DNA of 64,000 nt from Aquimarina megaterium XH134 (GTDB lineage: Bacteria; Bacteroidota; Bacteroidia; Flavobacteriales; Flavobacteriaceae). The notes beneath the pieces are model-generated. The model did no database searches. It was not told the DNA's origin and saw nothing but the letters and a program-made list of their open reading frames with translations. The DNA is taken from NCBI RefSeq assembly GCF_000520975.1, contig NZ_JACB01000033.1:107297-171296 (forward strand). The letters are read 5' to 3'. Shown piece by piece: positions 1 to 8,862 of the stretch (its first letter is position 1; each line of letters begins with the position of its first letter). The position numbers were made by a program, and so were the translations under genes.

Positions 1-1
1 T

Positions 2-547
2 ATATTGAGTAAAGAATCCAAAACAGGATTGCTATTGCCCGTGAGAGGGAAACAATGCTCCTCTGAGCAATTACCCATGCTAAAGAATAAGTTTAAAACC
101 TATGGGGAGTTTGCAAACGCATCATTGTCTGATATTTATGGAGATAAGGACTTGAAAGAAGCAACTCATTACATGGCTAAGGAGTTTAATACTGTTATCT
201 TGATTAATGATGGACAAGGTGATTTTAACATAACATCATTACCAGTACAAGCTCAATTTGGCCCAACTACAGATTTTATTGTCGAAGATTTTAATAAGGA
301 CGGAGTAAATGACATTTTTGGAGTAGGTTCTTTATACGAAGCAGAAGTAGAAACGATACGTTATGATGCTAATAAAGGATATTTCTTGCATAGAAACCAG
401 GAAAAAACTCTAAGTTTTTCTGCAACATTACCGGCACTACACGGGCTAGAAATAAAAGCTGCAGAACATATCACGATCGGTGACAAAAAATACATCCTTA
501 TGCAATGTAAAAATACAGGGTTAAAATTAGTACCGATAGATTTTTAA
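2..547 (+). CDS. FG-GAP/VCBS-repeat-like protein, C-terminal part
   Basis: This reading frame is open to the left edge of the window and ends at a TAA at 545-547, so only the last 180 or so residues are present and the true start lies outside. The part seen contains a calcium-loop-like stretch, EDFNKDGVNDIFGVG (D-x-N-x-D-G-x-x-D), typical of FG-GAP/VCBS beta-propeller repeats found in secreted Bacteroidota proteins, including the ASPIC/UnbV group. The TTG at base 5 is probably not a real start because the frame is open before it. Nothing shows its partners, and the next gene is separated by 190 bp. The family call rests on one clear repeat motif. Confidence 0.55.
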   Translation: MLSKESKTGLLLPVRGKQCSSEQLPMLKNKFKTYGEFANASLSDIYGDKDLKEATHYMAKEFNTVILINDGQGDFNITSLPVQAQFGPTTDFIVEDFNKDGVNDIFGVGSLYEAEVETIRYDANKGYFLHRNQEKTLSFSATLPALHGLEIKAAEHITIGDKKYILMQCKNTGLKLVPIDF

Positions 548-738
548 ACTCTGATATCATATAAAACACTTAACATATCCACAAAATTTGATGGAGCGAT
601 TTGGCATGCAAATCTGGATTCATTTTACTTCACAAACATAAAACGATTACCTACCTTAGTTATCTGGATAAGAAATATACTTACCAAAGTAAGCATACCT
701 AAATAATGATGTAGTATTTTTTATAAAATAGCATAGAA

Positions 739-1302
739 ATGATGAGAACACGTATGGGGACAGTAACCGATATCAAAGGAATTCTTTCCCTTCAGGAAAA
801 GAACTTGTTTAGCAATTTAAACGAAAAAGAACGAGAAACAGGTTTTGTAACTACCCCATTTACCACTAATCAAATTGAAGAAATCATAAAACAAAACGGA
901 ATTTTCATTGCAGAAAATGATGATAATGTGATTGTAGCATATGCTTTTGCAGGAAATTGGGAATATTTTGAGCAGTGGGAGATTTTTAATGTGATGATCT
1001 CTCGTTTTCCGAAATTATCATTTGATGGGTATCAGATTTCAACAGAAAACAGTTTTCAATATGGGCCGGTTTGTATTGATAAGGAGTATAGAGGCAAAGG
1101 ACTGCTAAATTTGATTTTTGAAGAAATGAGAGTCGAATTTGTGAAAAAATACCCGATTAGTATAACATTTATAAATAAAGTAAATGTTATTTCTGAAAAA
1201 GCACATACTAAGAAATTAGGTTGGAAAATAATAGACGAATTCGAGTTTAATAACAATACTTATATTGGGCTCGCTTTTGATATGAAAAAATCGGTGTTGT
1301 AA
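739..1302 (+). CDS. GNAT-family N-acetyltransferase
   Basis: A 187-residue protein with the GNAT fold signature. The acetyl-CoA pyrophosphate-binding loop is seen as EYRGKGLL at about residues 116-123, preceded by the beta-4 strand YGPVCID and followed by the amphipathic helix LIFEEMRVEF. The C-terminal NVISEKAHTKKLGW matches the usual motif B region (N-x-x-A-x-x-x-Y/H-x-K-x-G-F/W). GNATs transfer acetyl from acetyl-CoA to an amine; the acceptor cannot be told from sequence. Two adjacent ATG codons (739, 742) and another at 754 leave the exact start open. The gene precedes a Crp/Fnr regulator by 15 bp, so the two may share a transcript. Confidence 0.85.
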   Translation: MMRTRMGTVTDIKGILSLQEKNLFSNLNEKERETGFVTTPFTTNQIEEIIKQNGIFIAENDDNVIVAYAFAGNWEYFEQWEIFNVMISRFPKLSFDGYQISTENSFQYGPVCIDKEYRGKGLLNLIFEEMRVEFVKKYPISITFINKVNVISEKAHTKKLGWKIIDEFEFNNNTYIGLAFDMKKSVL

Positions 1303-1317
1303 ATCTATAGTACAAAC

Positions 1318-1899
1318 ATGGATCCAATTGATACATTAATACAACATTTTAGAGAGCGTATTGTTCTCACAGATCACGATGCACGTTGCGTTGGTGAATG
1401 TTTTCATGTAGTAACTTTAAAAAAGAAAGAAGTTCTGTTGCATACAGGGGAGGTTTCTTCGCATATGAGATATATTGCAGAGGGATGCCTAAGAAGTTAC
1501 TATATGGATGAGGAAGCGAGAGAACATATCATTCAATTCGGAATAGATGGCTGGTGGGTTAATGATCTGTATAGTTACCTTACCAGAACTCCGGCCAAAC
1601 AATTTATCCAGGCATTAGAACACAGTGTAGTGCTTCAAATTCATCGGGATACATTAAATCAATTATATGATCAGGTGCCGGCAATAGAACGTTTTTTTAG
1701 GTTTAAGTTTGAAAAAGCATACGTTGCTGTACAAGATCGTACACTCAACACTTTAAGTAAAACGGCAGAAGAACGATATTTTGAGTTTCGTTCAAAATAT
1801 AGAGATATCGAACAGCGCGTACCACAATATATGATTGCCTCATATTTAGGAATGACTCCCGAGTTTTTAAGTGCGCTAAGAAAAAAAACTACAACATAA
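1318..1899 (+). CDS. Crp/Fnr-family transcriptional regulator (short type)
   Basis: A 193-residue cyclic-nucleotide-binding-fold regulator. The N-terminal two thirds is a cupin-like sensor domain (KKKEVLLHTGEVSSHMRYIAEG is the usual beta-roll opening). The C-terminus has a helix-turn-helix of the shortened Bacteroidota type, QYMIASYLGMTPEFLSALRKK. No basis for a specific ligand is visible. Two further paralogues lie at 14400 and 18440. It is followed after 79 bp by an FMN reductase/NTF2/GNAT cluster, which it may control; that link is inference from position only. Confidence 0.85.
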   Translation: MDPIDTLIQHFRERIVLTDHDARCVGECFHVVTLKKKEVLLHTGEVSSHMRYIAEGCLRSYYMDEEAREHIIQFGIDGWWVNDLYSYLTRTPAKQFIQALEHSVVLQIHRDTLNQLYDQVPAIERFFRFKFEKAYVAVQDRTLNTLSKTAEERYFEFRSKYRDIEQRVPQYMIASYLGMTPEFLSALRKKTTT

Positions 1900-1978
1900 G
1901 CGTTTCTTAAGATACCTTAAGATTTTTAATATCAAATAGCAGTTAGTTTGTATCATAATAATTTTAAAAGTGGTACAA

Positions 1979-2509
1979 ATGAAAAAAATCCTTGCCTTTT
2001 CAGGAAGTAACAACCCTGGGTCGATCAATCAACAATTATTGCTTGCTGCAATTCATAAAATCGATGAACGTAATGATGTACATCTCATACAATTATCAGA
2101 ATATATAACTCCTATTTATAGCCCGGTTATTGAGGAGAAGGGCATTCCGAAACCTATAAAAGAACTTTTTCAACTTTTTACAGAAGCAGATGGATTTGTG
2201 ATTGCTTCGCCAGAGCACAACGGACTTCCTTCGTCCTTTTTTAAAAACATAATAGATTGGCTTTCGAGAATCGATCAACGATTTTTTGGAGACAAACCTG
2301 TAGTCTTAATGAGCACTTCTCCTGGAGTAACAGGGGGAGCGTCTCATCTTCAGATTTTAGAAAAACTCTTCCCAAGATGGGGCGGGAACATATGTGGTAT
2401 GTATTCTCTGGGAGATTTTAATAACAAGTTTGATGTAAGTAATTCGTCTATCCTGGATCCTTCAGAGAACGCAAAACTGGATAAAGTGATTACGACATTA
2501 ATGCAATAA
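1979..2509 (+). CDS. NADPH-dependent FMN reductase-like flavoprotein
   Basis: A flavodoxin-fold oxidoreductase of about 176 residues. The N-terminus KILAFSGSNNPGSINQQLL is the phosphate-binding loop that holds FMN, and ASPEHNGLPSSFFKNIIDW is the characteristic second signature of the NAD(P)H:FMN reductase/azoreductase group. Members reduce FMN or quinones using NAD(P)H. An in-frame GTG lies at 1970, but the ATG at 1979 starts directly at the conserved MKKILAFSGS, so it is preferred. The NTF2-like gene follows after 27 bp and a GNAT after another 5 bp, which suggests a three-gene operon behind the Crp/Fnr gene. Confidence 0.85.
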   Translation: MKKILAFSGSNNPGSINQQLLLAAIHKIDERNDVHLIQLSEYITPIYSPVIEEKGIPKPIKELFQLFTEADGFVIASPEHNGLPSSFFKNIIDWLSRIDQRFFGDKPVVLMSTSPGVTGGASHLQILEKLFPRWGGNICGMYSLGDFNNKFDVSNSSILDPSENAKLDKVITTLMQ

Positions 2510-2536
2510 ATATTCACTCTTTAAAAACAAAAAAAC

Positions 2537-2950
2537 ATGAAAAATTCAGAAAACAGTAGTGCAATAGTACGTGATTATTTTAATGCCTTTCAAAATGGTA
2601 ATATGGATAAAGTATTAGATTTGTTTCACGAAAATTGCCTGATCGTAAGTGTACGTGACGAAGAACGTAAAAAAGACCAGCTTCATGGTACATACAGAAC
2701 CAAAGAAGAAGCAAAGCAGTTTATTGCCAACATAGTTAATTCTTTTACAACCAAAGAGTTTAATGTAGAAAGGATAATCGCCGAAGGAAATGTCGTTTTT
2801 GCAAATGGAAAATTTTCACACGAAGTAAAAGCAACGGGTAAATTATTCATGAGCGACTGGGCTCAAGTAAGCATAATTGAAGGAGGGAAAATTAAAGAAT
2901 ATAGATTTTATGAAGATTCAGCAGCTTTTGTAAAAACTTCACAAAACTAA
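2537..2950 (+). CDS. SnoaL/NTF2-like domain protein
   Basis: A 137-residue single-domain protein with the NTF2-like cone fold pattern: an N-terminal helix pair (IVRDYFNAFQNGNMDKVLDLFHENC), a middle helix (TKEEAKQFIANIVNSF) and four beta strands ending in a Y-F-x-D tail (EYRFYEDSAAF). SnoaL-like proteins are small enzymes or ligand-binding proteins and the substrate is not predictable. No signal peptide, so cytoplasmic. It lies 27 bp behind the FMN reductase and 5 bp before a GNAT gene, so it is probably co-transcribed with them. Confidence 0.75.
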   Translation: MKNSENSSAIVRDYFNAFQNGNMDKVLDLFHENCLIVSVRDEERKKDQLHGTYRTKEEAKQFIANIVNSFTTKEFNVERIIAEGNVVFANGKFSHEVKATGKLFMSDWAQVSIIEGGKIKEYRFYEDSAAFVKTSQN

Positions 2951-2955
2951 ATTTT

Positions 2956-3690
2956 ATGAACAAGATCATAATAAACCATCTTTTCGAGTTCTGGGAATAT
3001 ATAGGAACACAAGGAGGCTTTTTTAATAGAGAAGAGGGATATGTCTATACCAAACCCGAAAAAAACTCCTGGCCCAATAAAGTTTTTGGGATAGATCCAG
3101 AGATAGTAAACCTGAAGCAACTTTATGCACAAATGAAGAATGGGGCTTTACCAAAATCATTAGGAGTAGCTGAAAACGAAAATATAGAAAAACGACTATT
3201 ACAGCACAATTTTGAGCAGCAATCAATGGTGAAAGCAATGTTTTTAGAGACCTCTAAAACTACGATGCCCGCAGATGATTTTGCAACGATAACACCAGTT
3301 GATAATGATAAAAAGGCGATAATATTTGCAAGAGTTTCATCAAACTCATTTGGATATCAAATACTCTCCGAGACTATAATTTCATTAATTAAACACCAAA
3401 AAAACATGCATCTTTTTTTAGGTAAACATAACGATGAATATGTAAGTTGTGGAATTATATATCATGATAAAAATGGATATTCTGGGATACATATGATAGG
3501 AACATTACCAGAATATAGAGGAATGGGATTAGGTAAAATTATGACCAACAAGCTATTGTTTGAGGCTTACCAAAATCAAAGTGATATCGTTTTTTTGGTA
3601 GCATCTACACCTGGTGAGCGAATTTATTCTAAAATAGGATTTATAACCGACGGAACACTAAAAAGCTACACGGTTAATACATCTGCATAA
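2956..3690 (+). CDS. GNAT-family N-acetyltransferase (two-part)
   Basis: A 244-residue protein. The C-terminal half is a clear GNAT domain: the strand GIHMIGTLPEYRGMGLGK carries the acetyl-CoA loop R188-G-M-G191, followed by the helix IMTNKLLFEAYQN and the motif B stretch STPGERIYSKIGF. The N-terminal 120 residues are less conserved and may be a degenerate second GNAT-like half, as in several larger GNATs. The start ATG at 2956 lies 5 bp after the stop of the NTF2-like gene, indicating translation in one operon. The substrate is unknown. Confidence 0.8.
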   Translation: MNKIIINHLFEFWEYIGTQGGFFNREEGYVYTKPEKNSWPNKVFGIDPEIVNLKQLYAQMKNGALPKSLGVAENENIEKRLLQHNFEQQSMVKAMFLETSKTTMPADDFATITPVDNDKKAIIFARVSSNSFGYQILSETIISLIKHQKNMHLFLGKHNDEYVSCGIIYHDKNGYSGIHMIGTLPEYRGMGLGKIMTNKLLFEAYQNQSDIVFLVASTPGERIYSKIGFITDGTLKSYTVNTSA

Positions 3691-3897
3691 CTATAGTTTT
3701 GTAGTGTTGCTAATAGTTTTTACATCCCTAAGTTATTGATAATCTTTGGTGTGAAAGGTAATGAAATGGCACATAGAACAAAGTGTATCAATACGAAAAA
3801 GTCGACCATATGATAGTGTTGAAATGTTAACCACATCTTAATAAGTTCGTATTTTTTTAATATATTAACACTTTATTAATAATTTAAAACTAACAAT

Positions 3898-4146
3898 ATG
3901 GAAATAATTGTAACCATTATTATTGGAGCAGTAGCAGGTTGGCTTGGAGGTACCATTTACAAAGGTGGTGGTTTAGGTCTTATCGGAAATATTATAGTTG
4001 GAATCGTCGGGAGTTATGTAGGATACTGGCTTTTGGGAAAATTAGGAATTCACCTGGGCACCGGCTGGATTGGTGCTATACTTACCGGGGCTATCGGAGC
4101 GATAATCATTCTGTTCTTGCTCAATCTAATATTTAAAAAACGGTAA
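3898..4146 (+). CDS. GlsB/YeaQ/YmgE-family small membrane stress protein
   Basis: An 82-residue, glycine-rich integral membrane protein with three hydrophobic segments (roughly residues 3-20, 25-48 and 56-78). The pattern GAVAGWLGGTIYKGGGLGLIGN followed by IVGIVGSYVGYWLL is diagnostic of the GlsB/YeaQ/YmgE 'transglycosylase-associated' family. These proteins are induced by general stress in many bacteria but have no proven biochemical role. The gene stands alone: 207 bp of AT-rich DNA precede it and a strong hairpin terminator follows at 4221. Confidence 0.9.
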   Translation: MEIIVTIIIGAVAGWLGGTIYKGGGLGLIGNIIVGIVGSYVGYWLLGKLGIHLGTGWIGAILTGAIGAIIILFLLNLIFKKR

Positions 4147-4466
4147 TCAATATATACTTTGATCATATAGGTGTATCATCAATATGAAAAAAGATAAGTT
4201 TTGATACTTATAATCATACAAAAAGCTACCAATATAGGTAGCTTTTTGCTTTTAGATCAATAAAGATAAACTATTGGGTATACTATAGGTAAAATGTACT
4301 CAATGCTTTTGGATAAATTAAGGTCGGTGTAGTATTTTAGATTAAAAATAGTATATTAAGTATTTAATATACATATAAACAAAAGTATAAAGGACACATG
4401 GCTTTTATATGATTGTTGTGTAGCATTACAGTTGAATGAATTTCATTAATTATTATGGGTTAAGAA
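4147..4466. other. Intergenic stretch with terminator, no gene seen
   Basis: This 320-bp gap holds the terminator at 4221-4248. It also has a short tract near 4295-4320 that resembles the 3' end of the small ORF at 5930-6097 (both contain AATGCTT followed shortly by GATAAATTA), perhaps a decayed copy. Nothing else was recognised. Confidence 0.4.
4221..4248 (+). terminator. Intrinsic terminator after the GlsB-like gene
   Basis: A perfect 10-bp stem, AAAAGCTACC / GGTAGCTTTT, with a 6-nt loop (AATATA); the downstream arm ends in a T run. It sits 75 bp after the stop codon of the 3898 gene. Confidence 0.85.
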
Positions 4467-5897
4467 ATGCTAAAAAAATTAAATCAGGCGATTTCACAAG
4501 ACAACATTGAAGAAGTAATAAAAATAATAGAAAACGGTGTTGAATTGAAACCAAAAGATGAGTATTGGCAATCACCACTTTTTGAAGCTGCTAGAACTGG
4601 GAATATTGACATAGCAAAAACCCTCCTAGCAGAAGGAGTTGATCCTAATTATCAGGATTATGCTGGTATGACGGCATTATATTTTGCTGTTTATGGAAGG
4701 GACGCAGCTATGGTGAGGTTATTATTAGATAATGGTGTTAAAATAGATGTTAGAGATGGGTACGAAGACGAAACACCCTTGTGCGTTGCGGTTAACTCTA
4801 ATAATTTTGAAATTATAGAACTATTACTGAATAGTGGTTCTGATCCACATCAAGATTTAATTACCAGGTTTCGCGATATAGCAGCAAGTATTAACAATAC
4901 CGAATTAAGAGAATTAATTTATAAAGCCCGAGGACTAACTGATGATGAGTTTATTCTTTATGAGGCTGTTAGATCTGGTGACGTCAGAAAATTAAGTACA
5001 TTCAGTGAACAAGTTATCAATTCAATGATTTGCCCCTGCTATAACCAAACGTTGCTACACATAGCTGCATCCCATGGGCACCTTGAAATTGTTAAAAATT
5101 TAATTACATTAAATTTTGAAATTAACGCTAAAGATTCGCGAGGTTACACTCCTTTAATAGAAGCATTAATAGGCAATTATGATCGTCTGGTAGAATATTT
5201 AATACATCAAGGAGCTGATGTAAATCTTATTTCGAATAAATATTCTACACTTTATTGGGCCATATTTAATGATATGGAAAACGTCGTAAAGCTGATACTG
5301 AAAAGTAACTTAGATTCTCAAATCCTTCAAAAGGAATTTCCGCAGGCAATTAGAAAAGCCAATATAGAAATAGTCAAAGCATTTTTAGACGCTGGTGTCG
5401 ATACGACAATATTGGATTCGCAAGGTTATACTCCCTTAATCAATGCAATACAAGGAGGGAATTGTGATCTTGTAAAAAAAATGATCGAAATAGGCCTTGA
5501 CATAAATGAATGTGACGATGAAGGTTGGCATCCTTTACTCCATGCTACAGAAAATTCTGAAATGGCAAAACTACTATACGAGTTTGATGCTGATCCCTGG
5601 ATAAAAAATAATAAGAACATGTCTGTTTTTCATGGAGCCTGTATGAATGGTTTGGTCTGGTTAGTGAAAGATTTAATTCTAAAAAAGCCTGATGTTGTCA
5701 ATGAAAAAAGTAAAGATGGCTGGTCACCATTACATTATGCTGCATGGCATGGTAGGGTAGAGATCGCTAAAATTTTAATCGATAAAAATGCGAATATTGA
5801 CATCACGGATAACAGTGGAGAAACTCCACTTGAGATCGCAATAGGTAAGGAACATAATGAATTAGTTGATTTTTTGAATGATTATCATAAAGGTTAA
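4467..5897 (+). CDS. Ankyrin-repeat protein
   Basis: A 476-residue protein made almost entirely of ankyrin repeats of about 33 residues. Clear examples are SPLFEAARTGNIDIAKTLL (about residues 37-55), TALYFAVYGRDAAMVRLLL, TLLHIAASHGHLEIVKNLI, TPLIEALIGNYDRLVEYLI and SPLHYAAWHGRVEIAKILI near the C-terminus. Roughly a dozen repeats can be counted, with a less regular stretch around residues 135-170. No signal peptide and no catalytic domain are visible, so it is probably a cytoplasmic protein-binding scaffold. The target is unknown. A small ORF at 5930 follows 32 bp downstream. Confidence 0.9.
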   Translation: MLKKLNQAISQDNIEEVIKIIENGVELKPKDEYWQSPLFEAARTGNIDIAKTLLAEGVDPNYQDYAGMTALYFAVYGRDAAMVRLLLDNGVKIDVRDGYEDETPLCVAVNSNNFEIIELLLNSGSDPHQDLITRFRDIAASINNTELRELIYKARGLTDDEFILYEAVRSGDVRKLSTFSEQVINSMICPCYNQTLLHIAASHGHLEIVKNLITLNFEINAKDSRGYTPLIEALIGNYDRLVEYLIHQGADVNLISNKYSTLYWAIFNDMENVVKLILKSNLDSQILQKEFPQAIRKANIEIVKAFLDAGVDTTILDSQGYTPLINAIQGGNCDLVKKMIEIGLDINECDDEGWHPLLHATENSEMAKLLYEFDADPWIKNNKNMSVFHGACMNGLVWLVKDLILKKPDVVNEKSKDGWSPLHYAAWHGRVEIAKILIDKNANIDITDNSGETPLEIAIGKEHNELVDFLNDYHKG

Positions 5898-5929
5898 TTT
5901 GCTATGATAATCTTATAGTTGTGATAAAA

Positions 5930-6097
5930 ATGATTACACAACAATTTTTATATTACATATGCGACATAAACACACTATACAAGAGATATTTGCGGAATAC
6001 AGTAAATAATGGTTTGAATGGACGTATATGGTTTGGTCATTTTCGAGATGGATTATTTTATAGTATTGATGAAATGCTTATAGATAAATTAGGTTAA
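5930..6097 (+). CDS. Candidate 55-residue small protein, unknown
   Basis: An ATG-to-TAA frame of 55 codons lies 32 bp after the ankyrin gene. It reads MITQQFLYYICDINTLYKRY, then a basic and aromatic middle, and ends SIDEMLIDKLG. The composition looks protein-like rather than random (GRIWFGHFRDGLFYSIDEML), but no family is recognised. It could instead be the 3' remnant of a longer decayed gene, since similar bases occur near 4295-4320. Whether it is translated is unknown. Confidence 0.35.
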   Translation: MITQQFLYYICDINTLYKRYLRNTVNNGLNGRIWFGHFRDGLFYSIDEMLIDKLG

Positions 6098-6291
6098 TCC
6101 CTCGAATGCTGCAAATAAATGCGATTAAAAAGCTCGCTTATTTGGATTGTTGTATTACATCTTTATAAGTGAATGAAATTTGTAGATGGAAGTACTTAAA
6201 AACATTATCCAAAAATAATTATGGCAACTCTATTTTAAACAAACAATCTTTTGATATAAATGTACAATTGTATTTTACCTTATTTCTTAAC

Positions 6292-7266
6292 ATGAACAAA
6301 ATATTATTTATATTACTTTTCTTATCGGTAAGTAGTAAAACTGTTGGGCAAACGTATAAAGACTATGAAAAGGCTATAGAAAATGCCGAGAAAGTCGAAA
6401 GTTTAAGTTTGGTTTTCAAAGATGATGGTTCTGATTGTATTGATAATAGAATTTTGAAACTAAAGAACCTAAAAGAACTAAGTATTCGCTTTGAAACTAA
6501 CAGAGAAATACCCGAAGTAATCCTTAAACTCCCAAGTCTGCAATATGTATATCTGCATTTGGGAGATAGATCTAATTTTCCAGTTAGGATATTTAGAATA
6601 CAACAATTAAAACTACTCGATATTACCTCTGATAAATTAACATCAATACCTCCTGGAATTGGACAACTACATCAACTGGAACGTTTAAGTATTCATAGTT
6701 CAAAATTAGAAGCTTTACCAAACGACCTAAATAAATTAAATAGCTTAAAGTATTTGAGTATTTCTAGTAGATACAATTTAGTTTTCCCAGATACATTAGA
6801 CGGTTTGTGTAAACTTGAAGAGTTTAATTGGGGGGAAGCATCCAGATTTCCAAAAGAAATATTTGAGATACACTCCCTTAAAAAATTGAGTTTTGGGTCC
6901 CCTTATTTTCAATCTTTACCCAGTGGCTTTAAAAACCTTACGAATTTAGAAGAATTAAGTATTAGTGGAGGTACTTTACATTTTTTTCCAGACGATATAT
7001 GTAACTTAAAGTCATTAAGAATATTAGATTTACACTCAACAAAATTTGAGACAATACCGTTATGTGTTTCCGAAATGCCTTCGTTATTGTCGATAAACCT
7101 ACAATTCAATACGCAGTTTAATGATTTTAACAGCTTGATAGAAATACTCAAAAAAACAAATTCAATTGACTGGGTACATATTGATGGAACACAGTACAAC
7201 GAGGAAATTTTGAATACAATGAAAAAAGAATCTGTCAAAATTGATGTTATCCATTTGTATGAATAA
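6292..7266 (+). CDS. Secreted leucine-rich-repeat protein
   Basis: The frame is open from 6169, but the ATG at 6292 starts a convincing signal peptide (MNKILFILLFLSVSSKTVGQ), so 324 residues are expected. The mature part consists of LRRs of about 23 residues with the bacterial pattern L-x-x-L-x-x-L-x-I-x-x-x-x-L-x-x-L-P, for example LKLLDITSDKLTSIPPGIGQ and LRILDLHSTKFETIPLCV. About nine repeats can be followed. Such proteins bind other proteins or surfaces, and no enzyme domain is present. Secretion is inferred from the signal peptide; no type IX sorting domain is seen at the C-terminus, so it may stay in the periplasm. Confidence 0.8.
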   Translation: MNKILFILLFLSVSSKTVGQTYKDYEKAIENAEKVESLSLVFKDDGSDCIDNRILKLKNLKELSIRFETNREIPEVILKLPSLQYVYLHLGDRSNFPVRIFRIQQLKLLDITSDKLTSIPPGIGQLHQLERLSIHSSKLEALPNDLNKLNSLKYLSISSRYNLVFPDTLDGLCKLEEFNWGEASRFPKEIFEIHSLKKLSFGSPYFQSLPSGFKNLTNLEELSISGGTLHFFPDDICNLKSLRILDLHSTKFETIPLCVSEMPSLLSINLQFNTQFNDFNSLIEILKKTNSIDWVHIDGTQYNEEILNTMKKESVKIDVIHLYE

Positions 7267-7368
7267 ATGATTATAATACGATATTAACCTGCAATATAGA
7301 AGATCATTAGTATACCTTAGATATAAACGCAACCTTTTCTTAAAAAGGGATCTATATAAAAAACGAAA

Positions 7369-7773
7369 ATGGGAAAATATTTTTTACTGTCAATTTTAGG
7401 AATAGTACTTTTAAGCTGTTCAAATGACGATGATAATTCTCAAAACACAGAATTTGTCGGAAAAACTTTTGACTATCTTTTTTTTGAAACCGAACAAGAA
7501 TGCATAGATGCGCAAACTGACCCCAATTTTTTTATAAACTGCCATCAGGAATTAAGTTTTGTCGATAATGAGAATGTCGAAATACTGTTTACTGACATAA
7601 AATATTCTGCAAATTATAAAGTCGGAAATAATAAAATAGTAATATATTCATCATCAAATATATTAGAATTTCAAAATGATATTATTTTTGAAATCATAAA
7701 CGATTCTTCTCTAAAATTCGTAGACAATAATACGATATGGAAACTACGAACAGGAAATTCTATCTGGAATTAA
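7369..7773 (+). CDS. Small lipoprotein, unknown function
   Basis: A 134-residue protein beginning with a lipoprotein signal, MGKYFLLSILGIVLLSCSND, with the lipobox cysteine at residue 17 followed by acidic residues (SNDDDNSQN). Such acidic stretches after the cysteine are common in surface-exposed Bacteroidota lipoproteins. The remainder is a short beta-rich domain ending in FVDNNTIWKL, a pattern seen in lipocalin-like and META-like small lipoproteins, but no family is assigned. It lies about 100 bp after the LRR gene on the same strand. Confidence 0.65.
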   Translation: MGKYFLLSILGIVLLSCSNDDDNSQNTEFVGKTFDYLFFETEQECIDAQTDPNFFINCHQELSFVDNENVEILFTDIKYSANYKVGNNKIVIYSSSNILEFQNDIIFEIINDSSLKFVDNNTIWKLRTGNSIWN

Positions 7774-7933
7774 AAATTAGTATAGGGCGTAATAGTTAAA
7801 TGATAATCTTATAAATAGGAGAAATCGCACACACATTCTGGTATAATAATGATCTGTCGCATTAGAACGCTTCTTACAAAAGTTAGAAAAAGCACTGCCC
7901 AGAACAATGGAATTTCTTAAATTAAGGACTCCT

Positions 7934-8773
7934 ATGAAAACAATAACACTCCCTATTGAATTAACTCCTGATGAACATACGTTTACTAACCTATACTATT
8001 ATCAATCCACTAGAGAACAAGATAAACAACAAATCAAACTCACAAAAAATGTCTTTAGTTTTTTAATTGATGGCCAAAAGGAGGTTTTTACAAATAATTC
8101 ATCTGTCTTAATCGAAAATTCTAGTTTTCTATTAATGAAATCGGGGCATTGTTTAATGACAGAAAAACTCTCATCAACACATAAAAATTATAAAAGTGTA
8201 TTGTTGTTTTTCTCTAATGAAGAAATATTGCAATTCATTCAGAAATTCGACATCAAAACGTCTAATAGCAATATACTACAATCTGCATATTCATTTCAAT
8301 ATGATCAATTTATAAAAAACTATGTAACTAGTTTAGTTGATATTTCGAGATTGGCACCAAGTATTCAAAGAAAAATGATTCAGGCAAAATTTGAGGAAAT
8401 TATGATCTATTTAGTAGAAACTAATGGGACAGATTTTATAAATTCGATGATGACTCATCAAAGTAACTCCTTTCAAAATTTTCTTAGTGTGGTCGAAAAT
8501 AATAAGCTGAGAAAAATGACATTGAAGGAGTTGGCTTTTTTATCAAATATGAGTGTATCTACATTTAAACGAGAGTTTGAAAAACACTTTCATCAATCAC
8601 CCAGTAAATGGTTTTTAGATAAAAGGTTAGAACACTCGGCTTTTATGTTAAAAAATAATACTAAGCGACCATCAGAAATCTATCAGGAGATTGGTTATGA
8701 AAACCTTTCGAATTTTATACACGCATTTAAAACAAAATTTGGTGTTACCCCAAAACAGTATCAACTAGATTGA
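7934..8773 (+). CDS. AraC-family transcriptional regulator
   Basis: About 280 residues. The N-terminal 180 residues form a cupin-like sensing domain of the type common in Flavobacteriaceae AraC proteins. The last 95 residues contain the double helix-turn-helix: the first in LKELAFLSNMSVSTFKREFE, the second in RPSEIYQEIGYENLSNFIHAF, closed by the family signature FKTKFGVTPKQY. Upstream in-frame ATGs exist at 7907 and 7934; the second starts nearer the conserved domain and is preferred, without proof. The PEBP-like gene 90 bp downstream is a possible target. Confidence 0.85.
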   Translation: MKTITLPIELTPDEHTFTNLYYYQSTREQDKQQIKLTKNVFSFLIDGQKEVFTNNSSVLIENSSFLLMKSGHCLMTEKLSSTHKNYKSVLLFFSNEEILQFIQKFDIKTSNSNILQSAYSFQYDQFIKNYVTSLVDISRLAPSIQRKMIQAKFEEIMIYLVETNGTDFINSMMTHQSNSFQNFLSVVENNKLRKMTLKELAFLSNMSVSTFKREFEKHFHQSPSKWFLDKRLEHSAFMLKNNTKRPSEIYQEIGYENLSNFIHAFKTKFGVTPKQYQLD

Positions 8774-8862
8774 ACTTTTAGCACTACTTTTTGACCTAAA
8801 ATAAACATAATGTTCTCCTCTTTAACTCATAATTTTGTATGTATAATTAAATATAAACCATT

